Part shown: one piece after another, positions 42,523 to 50,608 of the stretch
Layout: the number at the start of each line of letters is the position of its first letter
Numbering within the stretch: the first letter of the stretch is position 1
NCBI RefSeq assembly: GCF_900104145.1
Contig: NZ_FNLB01000006.1
Span: 331,001 to 395,000 of the forward strand
DNA: 64,000 nucleotides
Origin: Pseudovibrio sp. Tun.PSC04-5.I4
GTDB taxonomy: Bacteria; Pseudomonadota; Alphaproteobacteria; Rhizobiales; Stappiaceae
Direction: 5' to 3'
The notes under the pieces: model-generated
What the model saw: the letters and a program-made list of their open reading frames with translations, nothing else
Database searches by the model: none
Told to the model about the DNA's origin: nothing
Made by a program: the position numbers and the translations under genes

Positions 42523-44043
42523 TTAGTTCTCGCTTTGGTTTTTGCGATCATCTTCCTGAGCTGCAACAAGCTTTTTAACTTCTGCAACCAAGTCGTCCCG
42601 CTTCACAGCAAACTGTGCAGGGCGGCTTTCACGCCAGGTTTTGTTATCTTCAATCTCAGCAGAAAGGCGTTTGCCTTCAATGAGATCTTTGATCTGGATT
42701 TCACCTTGTTCACGCTCCTGAGAGCCCTGAATGATGGCACATGGTGAATTACGTTTGTCAGCATATTGCAGCTGTTTGCCAAACTGTTTCGGGTTGCCCT
42801 GATACATTTCAGCGCGAACACCAGCACTGCGCAGCTCCTGAACCATGGCTTGGTAATGCGCAAGGGACTCAATGTCCTTGTCCATCACACACACAACCAC
42901 AGGCCCTGCAATTTCGTCCTGACCAAACTTGCCCAGTGTGGTGAGTGCCGCCATCAGACGGGAAACACCAACGGAAAAGCCGGTAGAAGGCACAGGCTGG
43001 CTCATGAAGCGAGAAACGAGGCCATCGTAACGACCACCACCACCAACAGAACCGAAGCGAACAGGGCGACCTTTTTCGTCTTTAACTTCAAAGGTCAGCT
43101 CAGCTTCATAAACCGGGCCAGTGTAGTATTCCAAGCCGCGCACAACGGAAGGGTCAATGAGAACACGGCCATCCGTGTAGCTTGCTGCATCAAACAGCTT
43201 GCCCATGGTCGCCAGCTCTTCAACGCCTTCAGAACCGGTTGCGCTTTCAGCAACCAAAGCGCGAAGGTTTTCAATGGTCTGGTCTGTGGTATCTGCACCA
43301 GCTTCAACAAAGGCAAGAACCTTCTCGGCTTCCGCGTCACCAAGGCCAGCACCCTTTGTAAAGTCGCCAGAAACATCTTTACGGCCTTCGCCGAGCAGCA
43401 GCTTCACGCCTTCTACGCCGAGGCGATCCAGCTTATCTACAGCGCGCAAAACGGTCAGGCGGGTATCAGCGTGTTCGTCACCGGCAAGCCCGATCACTTC
43501 CATCACACCATCAAGCACCTTACGGTTGTTCACTCGAATGATGTAATCACCGCGAGAAATACCGAGGCGTTCCATAGTATCGGACGCCATCATGCAGATT
43601 TCAGCATCCGCAGAAACGGAAGGTGCGCCAATGGTATCGGCATCAAACTGCATGAACTGGCGGAAACGGCCCGGTCCAGGTTTTTCGTTGCGGAACACGT
43701 AGCCAGCGCGGTAACTGCGGTAAGGCTTTGGCAGGCTTTCGTAATTTTCGGCCACATGACGGGCGAGGGGCGCGGTTAGGTCATACCGCAGGCTCATCCA
43801 TTGCTCGTCATCGTCCTGAAGAGAAAACACGCCAGCGTTCGGACGGTCCTGATCCGGCAAAAACTTGCCAAGAGCATCAGTGTACTCGAACATTGGAGTT
43901 TCCACGGGATCAAAGCCGTAAAGCTCATAGGTCTGCTTGATAACGGAGATCATTTTCTCCATAGCCAGCAGTTCAGCTGGAGCGCGATCTACAAAACCGC
44001 GCGGTAAACGAGCTTTGAGCTTGGCACTTTTCTTTTTTGCCAT
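42523..44043 (-). CDS. hisS: Histidyl-tRNA synthetase
   Basis: 506 residues from ATG 44043 (MAKKKSAKLKARLPRG); the frame is open 57 codons further upstream without support. Class II motifs: motif 2 YVFRNEKPGPGRFRQFMQFD, HisA-type signature LEYYTGPVYE, and GGGGRYDGLV plus a GFSVGVSRL motif 3. A C-terminal anticodon-binding domain follows (about 405-500). First gene of a hisS-hisZ-hisG operon. Charges tRNA-His in the cytoplasm. Confidence 0.96.
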   Translation of the reverse strand: MAKKKSAKLKARLPRGFVDRAPAELLAMEKMISVIKQTYELYGFDPVETPMFEYTDALGKFLPDQDRPNAGVFSLQDDDEQWMSLRYDLTAPLARHVAENYESLPKPYRSYRAGYVFRNEKPGPGRFRQFMQFDADTIGAPSVSADAEICMMASDTMERLGISRGDYIIRVNNRKVLDGVMEVIGLAGDEHADTRLTVLRAVDKLDRLGVEGVKLLLGEGRKDVSGDFTKGAGLGDAEAEKVLAFVEAGADTTDQTIENLRALVAESATGSEGVEELATMGKLFDAASYTDGRVLIDPSVVRGLEYYTGPVYEAELTFEVKDEKGRPVRFGSVGGGGRYDGLVSRFMSQPVPSTGFSVGVSRLMAALTTLGKFGQDEIAGPVVVCVMDKDIESLAHYQAMVQELRSAGVRAEMYQGNPKQFGKQLQYADKRNSPCAIIQGSQEREQGEIQIKDLIEGKRLSAEIEDNKTWRESRPAQFAVKRDDLVAEVKKLVAAQEDDRKNQSEN

Positions 44044-44292
44044 GAGGCCGTTACATCCATGAAAGTGTAATGAGGTTGCGAGAACTTCCCCCAAGTATAT
44101 CCGAGGAGAAGCGCACTGTTGCCAATCTCCTAGCCCATTGAGCAGGGGAGGGCAAGGCGCGAAGCCGCTGCAATCGGGCGCAAATTTCCCAATCAATACT
44201 TGCAATAGTATCAAGAGCGGCTAAGGTCGCGCGAAAAATTGAAGGATCTTTCCCTTTAGCTCCTAAAGGAAGGTCTGAACACTGGAGAAACC

Positions 44293-45441
44293 ATGGTGTT
44301 AAACACCAAGAATGATGTGCCCGAAAACCGCAATTCAGATGATCGCCAGACCGGACCCGCTGAGCTGAGCATTGTGTTGCCTACTTATAACGAAAGCAAA
44401 AACGTCCCAATTGTTGTTGAGCTGCTGGATAAAGCGCTCGCAGGCGTTGCTTGGGAAGTGATTGTTGTTGATGACAATTCTCCAGATGGCACATCACAGG
44501 TTACCGCAGAAATTGCACAGCGCGACCCACGCGTCCGCATCATCCAGCGTATAGGCCGCCGCGGTCTGTCCGGCGCATGTATTGAAGGGATGCTGGCCTC
44601 CAGCTCCAAATACGTCGCCGTTATGGATGCCGATCTGCAACACGATGAAAGCCTGCTCCCGAAGATGCTGGCAGCTCTGCGCTCACAAGACTACGACATC
44701 TGCGTTGCTTCCCGCCATGTGGAAGGCGGGGATGTGGGCACCGGCCTGTCTTCTATTCGCGCTTGGGGCTCCAACCTTGCAAACAATCTGGCGCGTAACT
44801 TCCTGAAGGTTGAACTCTCCGATCCGATGAGCGGCTTCTTCATGCTTCGCCGTGATAAGTTCGTGGATCTTGCGCCGCACTTGTCCTCGCAGGGCTTCAA
44901 AATTATGCTCGACATTGTTGCCAGCGCAAAAGGCGCGTTGCGGATCAAGGAACTGCCGTTTGTGTTCCGCGAACGCCAGCACGGTGAAAGCAAGCTCGAT
45001 ACTTTGGTAACAATGGATTACCTCGGCCTGCTCGTCTCCAAACTCTTTAATGACGTGATTTCAATCCGCTTCATGATGTATTCCATGGTTGGCGGCACCG
45101 GTGTTGTCGTTCACCTCATCGCATTGAAATTGCTGCTCGTTCTCTTTGGTATGAGCTTCGGCATTGCGCAGTTGATTGCAACCTTCGTCGCCATGTCCTC
45201 CAACTTCTTCCTCAACAACCGCCTCACGTACCGGGACCGCCGTTTAGCCGGTGCAGCCTGGATTAAAGGTCTGCTCACATTCTATGTGATTTGTAGCTTT
45301 GGTGTTCTGGCAAATGTTGGTGTGGCAGAGTTGATTTACACCAGTAAACCAATCTGGTGGTTTGCCGGTGCAGCCGGTGCGATCATGGGAGCCGTGTGGA
45401 ACTATGTAATCTCCAACACGCTCACATGGCGCAAAGGCTGA
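44293..45441 (+). CDS. GT2 polyprenyl-phosphate glycosyltransferase with GtrA domain
   Basis: 382 residues. The N-terminal GT-A domain resembles dolichol-phosphate mannosyltransferase: LSIVLPTYNESKN, VVDDNSPDGT (D60-D61) and MDADLQH (D112, D114 metal site). The C-terminal GtrA domain (about 255-380) has four membrane helices and the NFFLNNRLTYRDR signature. It should load a sugar from a nucleotide donor onto undecaprenyl phosphate (an ArnC/FlmF-like step) and help flip it. Followed 22 bases later by the GT39 gene. Confidence 0.9.
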   Translation: MVLNTKNDVPENRNSDDRQTGPAELSIVLPTYNESKNVPIVVELLDKALAGVAWEVIVVDDNSPDGTSQVTAEIAQRDPRVRIIQRIGRRGLSGACIEGMLASSSKYVAVMDADLQHDESLLPKMLAALRSQDYDICVASRHVEGGDVGTGLSSIRAWGSNLANNLARNFLKVELSDPMSGFFMLRRDKFVDLAPHLSSQGFKIMLDIVASAKGALRIKELPFVFRERQHGESKLDTLVTMDYLGLLVSKLFNDVISIRFMMYSMVGGTGVVVHLIALKLLLVLFGMSFGIAQLIATFVAMSSNFFLNNRLTYRDRRLAGAAWIKGLLTFYVICSFGVLANVGVAELIYTSKPIWWFAGAAGAIMGAVWNYVISNTLTWRKG

Positions 45442-45463
45442 TTACCCTGAGGATTGTGAGCAG

Positions 45464-46969
45464 ATGCAGGAAACAACCTCCGCAAAGCCGTTGAGCTTCT
45501 GGCTCCGGCCAACCAATTTGATCCTGATTGTTGCCGTGCTGTCTCTGGCACGTCTGGCGACAGGCATGAATTCAGATCTGGTTGAGGATGAAGCCTATTA
45601 CCGCCTGTGGGGGCTCTATCCTGCACTCGGATATTACGATCATCCACCAATGGTCGCCTACTGGATCTGGCTAGGTCAGGCGTTGTTTGGCGATACTGCG
45701 CTCGGTGTTCGCTTTATAAGTATTCTGTCAGCCGCAATAGGGTCTGCTGTTCTGTGGCGAACTGCAAAAGTGCTGTTTGATGACCATGTTGCAGGCTGGA
45801 CAGTTCTCTTTTTCAACGCAAGCCTACTCATAGGTGTTGGCTCATTACTGGCAACGCCAGATGCCCCCTCGGTCTTCTTCTGGGGGCTGGCACTTTGGGC
45901 CATGGCAGAGCTCACCGCTTCAAAGAACGCCAACTGGTGGATTGCTGTTGGCATTTTTGCAGGACTTGGGCTTCTCTCCAAATACTCCGTACTGTTCCTT
46001 GGCATAGGCATTGTCTTATGGCTGCTCTGGGTGCCGGAAAACCGTCGCTATCTGCTCTCATGGCAGTTGTGGCTTGGTGGGGCACTCGCCATCGCGATCT
46101 TCTCGCCCGTGCTTTATTGGAATGCGCAGCACGAGTGGATCTCGTTTGTAAAACAGTTTGGTCGCTCTGTTCCCGATGGCTATTCCGTCAAATACATTGG
46201 TGAGTTTATTGGTTCTGTTGCTGGTCTGCTCAACCCGCTGGTCTTTATAATCGCACTGGTTGGAGCATGGCGCATCCTCCGTCGCGTGGTAAAGCAGGAC
46301 AGCGCTGCAAGCCTGTTGGTTTTGACCGTTCTGCCGTTCTTGGTCTATCTGTTCTTCCACTCGCTGCATTCTCGTGTGCAGGGCAATTGGCCCGCGCCCA
46401 TGTATCCAACTCTGGCACTGTTTGCCGGCATAGCCGCAGCTTATCCGCCGGTGAATGTTGGGCGCTGGTTCAAAGCACTCGCTCCATCAGCAGTGGTGCT
46501 GGGAGTTGTGATCGCAGGTCTTGTTTATGTCCACGCACTCACGCCGTTGAACACATCACTGGGCCGCAAAGACCCCACACACCAGATGCGCGGATGGCAA
46601 ACGATCGGCACTGAACTTGCTGAGCTGGCTAAAGCCAACAATGTCGACTGGATCGCCACAACCAGCTATGGTTTGACCGGCCAAATGGCAAATGCGCTGA
46701 AAAATACGGGACTCAAAGTCTATGCGATTCCCGAGCGTATGCGATATGCAATGATTCCCGAGGCACTTCAGACCCCAAAAACCAGCAATATGCTGTATGT
46801 GACGGAAGAAAGAAGAGATCGGTCCGATAGGCTCAAAAACATGTTCGATGATGTGGTGTTGATCGAGACTATCCCCCGAGAATCTAAGGGTGTATTCGGA
46901 AATACTACCATCGAAAATATACGGATATACAAGCTCTCTGGGGTGAAGTTGCCCCTGAAATCCTACTGA
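45464..46969 (+). CDS. GT39 (ArnT/FlmK-like) membrane glycosyltransferase
   Basis: 501 residues with about 10-12 membrane segments. The first periplasmic loop carries SDLVEDEAYYRLWG (E41, D42, E43), the acidic site of PMT/ArnT enzymes, followed by YYDHPPMVAYW. A periplasmic soluble tail (about 370-500) closes it. It should transfer the sugar from the lipid carrier to an acceptor such as lipid A at the periplasmic face. Cotranscribed with the GT2 gene and, 81 bases later, the YdjC-like gene. Confidence 0.88.
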   Translation: MQETTSAKPLSFWLRPTNLILIVAVLSLARLATGMNSDLVEDEAYYRLWGLYPALGYYDHPPMVAYWIWLGQALFGDTALGVRFISILSAAIGSAVLWRTAKVLFDDHVAGWTVLFFNASLLIGVGSLLATPDAPSVFFWGLALWAMAELTASKNANWWIAVGIFAGLGLLSKYSVLFLGIGIVLWLLWVPENRRYLLSWQLWLGGALAIAIFSPVLYWNAQHEWISFVKQFGRSVPDGYSVKYIGEFIGSVAGLLNPLVFIIALVGAWRILRRVVKQDSAASLLVLTVLPFLVYLFFHSLHSRVQGNWPAPMYPTLALFAGIAAAYPPVNVGRWFKALAPSAVVLGVVIAGLVYVHALTPLNTSLGRKDPTHQMRGWQTIGTELAELAKANNVDWIATTSYGLTGQMANALKNTGLKVYAIPERMRYAMIPEALQTPKTSNMLYVTEERRDRSDRLKNMFDDVVLIETIPRESKGVFGNTTIENIRIYKLSGVKLPLKSY

Positions 46970-47050
46970 GAGGGTCGAGATTTCGTTGCGTTAAATTTCC
47001 AAGCTTTGTTAAATATGCTCCTGAACCTTTGGGATTGGGAGTTCCGCGCG

Positions 47051-47848
47051 ATGAAGCGCATCCTCTTAACAAGTCTGGAATTTGGGCAAAGCTACGGCGT
47101 TGATAGGGCGATCTGTGATTTAATCATCGCTGGACGCCTCTCTGCTGTCGGTTGCGTTGTAACTGGTGAGATGTGGTCGCGGGAGTTTTATCAACTCCGC
47201 GATGTGGTCGCATGGGCTGAACATGAGACCATGGTCGGCCTGACTGTTACCCTCACAAAGCCAGCAGGTCCCCTAACGGATTTCGGCCATACCGTCTTTG
47301 GTGATCTATTCCCGAGCTCATTGTGGTACTCGATCCGCAGCCCGATGAAGATGTTACCCGAAGAAGCCATTGCAGCTGAAATCGCCGCACAGGTGGATTT
47401 GTTTGAAGAGGTTTATGCCCGCCCACCAGCCTTTATTGCAATACAAGGGAATCTGGCCAAACACCCCGCAGTCAGTGCAGCACTGATCACCGTTCTGACC
47501 ATGATGAAGGGACGAGAGCCCGCACTTGTCCTCCCGACGGGTGCAAATCGTATCGGCAATTCAATAGCTAAGCGTGCGGCCAAAGATGGGTTGGAAACCA
47601 TATACTGCGGTCCCGATTTGCCATTAGCTGATGAGGAAACCGATCTGCGAGATTTTTTCTGGCATGGCATCAACGAAGCTAGAGATCAGGCGATGGTCCT
47701 GTGTCGCCCATCCTATCCCGAACAAGAGCACCAGCTAACGCTGAGGAAGAACATACGGCAGATCTCCTCACGAGAAAATCAGCTTAAATTCCTGATAAGC
47801 GAGGAATTTCCGTTTCTTTTGATGGAAAAAGATATCTTCTTGTTCTAA
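47051..47848 (+). CDS. YdjC/ChbG-like protein lacking metal-site residues
   Basis: 265 residues from ATG 47051 (GGGAG upstream). The fold matches the YdjC carbohydrate deacetylase family (ChbG, HpnK, NaxD): KRILLTSLEFGQSYGVDRAI at the start, GLTVTLTKPAGPL, then PPAFIAIQGNLAKHP. The canonical A-D-D-F-G reads S-L-E-F-G (8-12), the G-(L/V)-H-L histidine is Thr65, and the D-x-H-Q-H-x-H cluster reads I-Q-G-N-L-A-K (131-137). All metal ligands therefore appear lost. As third gene of a GT2-GT39 cassette it sits where Francisella has the active deacetylase NaxD. Probably a pseudoenzyme that binds sugar, or a very divergent enzyme. Confidence 0.72.
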   Translation: MKRILLTSLEFGQSYGVDRAICDLIIAGRLSAVGCVVTGEMWSREFYQLRDVVAWAEHETMVGLTVTLTKPAGPLTDFGHTVFGDLFPSSLWYSIRSPMKMLPEEAIAAEIAAQVDLFEEVYARPPAFIAIQGNLAKHPAVSAALITVLTMMKGREPALVLPTGANRIGNSIAKRAAKDGLETIYCGPDLPLADEETDLRDFFWHGINEARDQAMVLCRPSYPEQEHQLTLRKNIRQISSRENQLKFLISEEFPFLLMEKDIFLF

Positions 47849-47956
47849 GAACGATCTCTTCCTGCGGTAACGTGAAGAGATCGTTCTATTGAATATGTCA
47901 TAAATGTTGGGGTATTTATGAACGTCTCTAATTTGCCGAAAAATGGCGATAAGCTC

Positions 47957-47972
47957 TGTGACTCTTGTCACA
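47957..47972. promoter_or_regulatory. Perfect CRP-type palindrome upstream of the Crp-family gene
   Basis: TGTGACTCTTGTCACA matches TGTGA-N6-TCACA exactly. A TAAAAT -10-like hexamer at 47997-48002 would put the box near -44 from the start, close to class II spacing. The downstream gene encodes a CRP-type protein with the matching recognition helix, so autoregulation is the simplest reading. Confidence 0.65.
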
Positions 47973-48071
47973 AAAAAGCCGCAAGATAGACCTAGTTAAA
48001 ATCATCAATTATATTGATGTAGTTTCAACTACAAAATGTGGAACTACGGCTCGTCAGGACCTCGTGATAAG

Positions 48072-48761
48072 ATGACAAAGTTCAAAGAACTCCTTCAAAA
48101 TAGCTTCTCACTTGCAGGCTTGGCGGAAGAACATGCGCATGGGCTCTCTGAAATCGCGCAGCCTATGTCTTTGAAGTCCGGGGCAGTTTTGTTTAAGGCT
48201 GGAGATCCTGGCAATGGCTGTTATGCTATTATCGAAGGCAACATGAAGGTCTCCGTAGTCTCATTGGATGGCAGTGAACAGCTCCTTGCCGTTTTGGCGC
48301 AAGGAACGCTAGTGGGTGAAATTGCTTTGCTGGATGGCAGTGAACGGTCCGCAACCGTGACCGCTTTGAAGCCAAGTAAGCTTGCATTTATCTCCAAAGC
48401 TGCATTTTATCGCTATGCCGATGAAAATCCTGCAATTTACCGACACATGCTTTCCATCGTAGCGACTCGCCTGCGCAGATCCAACGATGCTTTGGCGGCT
48501 CGCTCTTTCTTGCCGCTCAACGGCCGTGTCGCGCAAACACTGCTTCAATTATCAGAAACCTTTGGCAAGAAGGTCGATAGCCACAAAATTCTTGTTCACT
48601 ACAAAATCTCTCAGGCCGAAATTGCCAATATGGCGGGTGGCGCACGCGAAAACGTCAGTCGTGTGTTGAATGTATGGAAGCGAGAAGGTGTTATCAGCAG
48701 GCTCTCTGGTTATTACTGCCTTGAAAAGCCAGAGGTGCTACGAGCTGCCGCAGAGCTTTAA
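48072..48761 (+). CDS. Crp/Fnr-family regulator with CRP-type features
   Basis: 229 residues from ATG 48072; an ATG at 48036 is an alternative start and neither ribosome site is strong. A cyclic-nucleotide domain (about 15-125) keeps the phosphate-binding cassette G82-E83 ... E91-R92-S93-A94 used by CRP to bind cAMP. There is no N-terminal Cys cluster, so it is not an FNR-type oxygen sensor. The helix-turn-helix has A-R192-E193-N-V-S-R197, equivalent to the Arg/Glu/Arg with which E. coli CRP reads TGTGA. Likely a cAMP-responsive activator; its gene has a perfect CRP palindrome upstream. Confidence 0.85.
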   Translation: MTKFKELLQNSFSLAGLAEEHAHGLSEIAQPMSLKSGAVLFKAGDPGNGCYAIIEGNMKVSVVSLDGSEQLLAVLAQGTLVGEIALLDGSERSATVTALKPSKLAFISKAAFYRYADENPAIYRHMLSIVATRLRRSNDALAARSFLPLNGRVAQTLLQLSETFGKKVDSHKILVHYKISQAEIANMAGGARENVSRVLNVWKREGVISRLSGYYCLEKPEVLRAAAEL

Positions 48762-48807
48762 GGTGGGTTCTTGAGGTAAAGTGACCTTAAGGAAAAATAA
48801 AGGGCCT

Positions 48808-48830
48808 AGGCCTTGTCATTGGCAAGGCCT
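48808..48830 (+). terminator. Hairpin after the Crp-family gene
   Basis: AGGCCTTG pairs with CAAGGCCT across seven bases. The following T-tract is short (TTG then A residues), so termination may be partial and the globin-like gene could share this transcript. Confidence 0.5.
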
Positions 48831-48844
48831 TTGAAAATACCACA

Positions 48845-49282
48845 ATGACATATCAACATTTTGACATTCGCCCGCTGAGCGAATGTACTCCGGTTCATCC
48901 CGAACTCACCCACACTCAGGTGCGTGCGCTTGTCACAAGCCATGTAGATAAGCTGCGCAAAAATAAGCGTCTTGCTGGTGTTTATCTCAGCAATTTGAGA
49001 TGTGATTGGGAAGATTATGAAGCACAGGCAATGCGCTTCTGGTGCTCAGCGCTTTTGAAGGATCAGAGTTACTCTGGCCGCCCGCTTGGCAAATATCGGA
49101 GTGCCGCTGCTCAGGTCTGCAGTGATGATATTGCCAGCTGGTTGAATTTGTTCGAGAATGCAGTTGAAGAATGCATTGCAGACGCAGCCCAGGCTGACAC
49201 GAAGAAGAGTGCAGCTCAAGTTGTTGATTGCTTCCACATGGCGATGAATATTACTGGAGCTGATGGCACACGTCATGCATAG
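48845..49282 (+). CDS. Group III truncated-globin relative with altered haem pocket
   Basis: 145 residues, aligning without gaps over most of its length to the true group III globin encoded 0.5 kb downstream: W55, FWCSALL (65-71), Y76-S-G and W99-L-N-L-F match. The residues that make the haem pocket do not: TyrB10 is Val34, HisE7 is Tyr58 and the proximal HisF8 is Tyr84, while TrpG8 (W99) is kept. It has six cysteines (14, 53, 67, 92, 110, 129) where the sister has none. It may be haem-free, use Tyr ligation, or work through thiols. Follows the Crp-family gene and precedes a thioesterase gene. Confidence 0.72.
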   Translation: MTYQHFDIRPLSECTPVHPELTHTQVRALVTSHVDKLRKNKRLAGVYLSNLRCDWEDYEAQAMRFWCSALLKDQSYSGRPLGKYRSAAAQVCSDDIASWLNLFENAVEECIADAAQADTKKSAAQVVDCFHMAMNITGADGTRHA

Positions 49283-49316
49283 CATTTCTGGTAATGTTTG
49301 GACGGAGCTTAAAACA

Positions 49317-49745
49317 ATGACTGACGCAAGAGACAACGCTGAAAACGTGCAGCCAGTAGGTGAGCTAACCACGCGCACAATGGCTATGCCAGCGGATACG
49401 AATGCATCTGGCGATATCTTTGGTGGATGGGTTGTCTCTCAAATGGATATAGCAGCCGGTATTGCTGCCAGCCAATGCACTATGGAACGTGTCGTCACTG
49501 TCGCAATTGACGGCATGACTTTTATCCGCCCAGTGAAGGTTGGAGACGTCATGTGCGTGTATGCGCATGTCCTGCGGGTAGGAAGAACGTCCGTCACCCT
49601 TGCGATCGAAGCATGGGCGCTGCGCCACCGCTTCGGCAGTCGTGAAAAGGTGACAAACGCACAGTTTACGTTTGTTGCAGTCGGTGATGATGGTAAGCCA
49701 ATCGAAATATCATCGGAACAACGCGCCAAATTTACGACCTCGTAG
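49317..49745 (+). CDS. Acyl-CoA thioesterase, YciA-like hotdog
   Basis: 142 residues from ATG 49317 (GGAG nine bases upstream). Hot-dog fold: TRTMAMPADTNASGDIFGGWVVSQMD with the catalytic Asn/Asp helix region, then VTVAIDGMTFIRPVKVGD and the W-A-L-R-H-R segment. YciA-type enzymes hydrolyse a wide range of acyl-CoAs in the cytoplasm. It lies between the two globin-like genes, 35 bases after one and 36 before the other, so all three may be cotranscribed. A functional link is not obvious. Confidence 0.88.
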   Translation: MTDARDNAENVQPVGELTTRTMAMPADTNASGDIFGGWVVSQMDIAAGIAASQCTMERVVTVAIDGMTFIRPVKVGDVMCVYAHVLRVGRTSVTLAIEAWALRHRFGSREKVTNAQFTFVAVGDDGKPIEISSEQRAKFTTS

Positions 49746-49781
49746 TCGCGTAACTGCAAATTGGAATTGGGAAACAAGCCG

Positions 49782-50230
49782 TGTCACTAGAAATCCCCGT
49801 TGTATCAGCGCGTGAACGGACACCGCTTGACCCTTCCATTACGCCTGCTCAAATCAATCTGCTCGTAGAAAGTTTTTACGGTAAAGTCCGGGCACATGAA
49901 ACACTTGGGCCGATCTTTCTGAAAGAGATGGGTGACGACTGGGGCCCGCATCTGAATAAGATGAAGCACTTCTGGGCGTCTGTTTTGCTAAAAACAGGCA
50001 CCTATAAGGGAAAACCGGTTCCAGCACATGCCAGAATTGAAGGCGTATCGACCGAAAACTTCCATGAATGGATGGACTTGTTTGAGGACGAGGTCTACGC
50101 GATCTTTTCCAAAGAAGCAGCTCCACAATTGTTGGCCACAGCACAGCGCATCGCACAAAGCCTTTGGCTTGCAATGGTCGCAGATCCTTTTGCCACGCCA
50201 CCAAAAAAGTTTGGCAGCCAAGCAGCCTGA
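49782..50230 (+). CDS. Group III truncated haemoglobin
   Basis: About 149 residues; the start codon is at the 5' edge here (GTG at 49781). The family pattern is intact: SFYGKVR with TyrB10 (Y33), DDWGPHL with HisE7 (H57), FWASVLL, KPVPAH with proximal HisF8 (H83), and EWMDLF with TrpG8 (W97), as in Campylobacter Ctb. Such proteins bind O2 or NO with high affinity and are linked to nitrosative stress or microaerobic life. No cysteine. The stop is three bases from that of the convergent gene. Confidence 0.88.
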
Positions 50231-50233
50231 GGT

Positions 50234-50608
50234 CTAGCGAAACTGTTTGGAGCGAAGAGCGGTTTGTTTAAAGTGCAATCGTAGTGCTTCAAGTTCTCTC
50301 GGGCGTCTGCGCACCGTATCTGCAAATAGACGCTCGTCAACAACCGTATGGCAACCGTTGGCCCATAATCGCAGCAAAGTCGCAAACCGGTCTGTGCGCT
50401 CTTCTGAGCTGAGGGGAGTGTTGTCTTGGCGTGTTGAGTGAGAGCATAAACGACTACGCAATCCCTTTTCGAGGATCAGGCAATCCAAAAGGTATGTTGC
50501 CGTAAACTCATCAGCAAGATGAGACACAGCTTCTCTCAGTGATTGTGGTACGCACTCAGACACATAGGACTGCCATGCAGACTGTGGCTGACTAGTAAGA
50601 TCAAACAT
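50234..50608 (-). CDS. Small hypothetical protein
   Basis: 124 residues from ATG 50608, which has GGAGG six bases upstream (upstream in-frame ATGs at 50620 and 50653 are weaker). Mostly helical, no signal peptide or membrane segment, three Cys, a basic Arg-rich C-terminus ending KQTALRSKQFR. I do not recognise the family. Convergent with the globin gene, only three bases apart, so each gene reads into the other unless termination is tight. Confidence 0.5.
   Translation of the reverse strand: MFDLTSQPQSAWQSYVSECVPQSLREAVSHLADEFTATYLLDCLILEKGLRSRLCSHSTRQDNTPLSSEERTDRFATLLRLWANGCHTVVDERLFADTVRRRPRELEALRLHFKQTALRSKQFR

Noticed and set aside
42766..43779. Plus-strand open frame of 337 codons
   Set aside because: Lies antisense within hisS, whose motifs are clear; the translation has no family features and mirrors hisS codon usage.
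44253..44269. Hairpin CCTTTAG/CTAAAGG upstream of the GT2 gene
   Set aside because: Short, AT-rich, common by chance; no argument for regulation.
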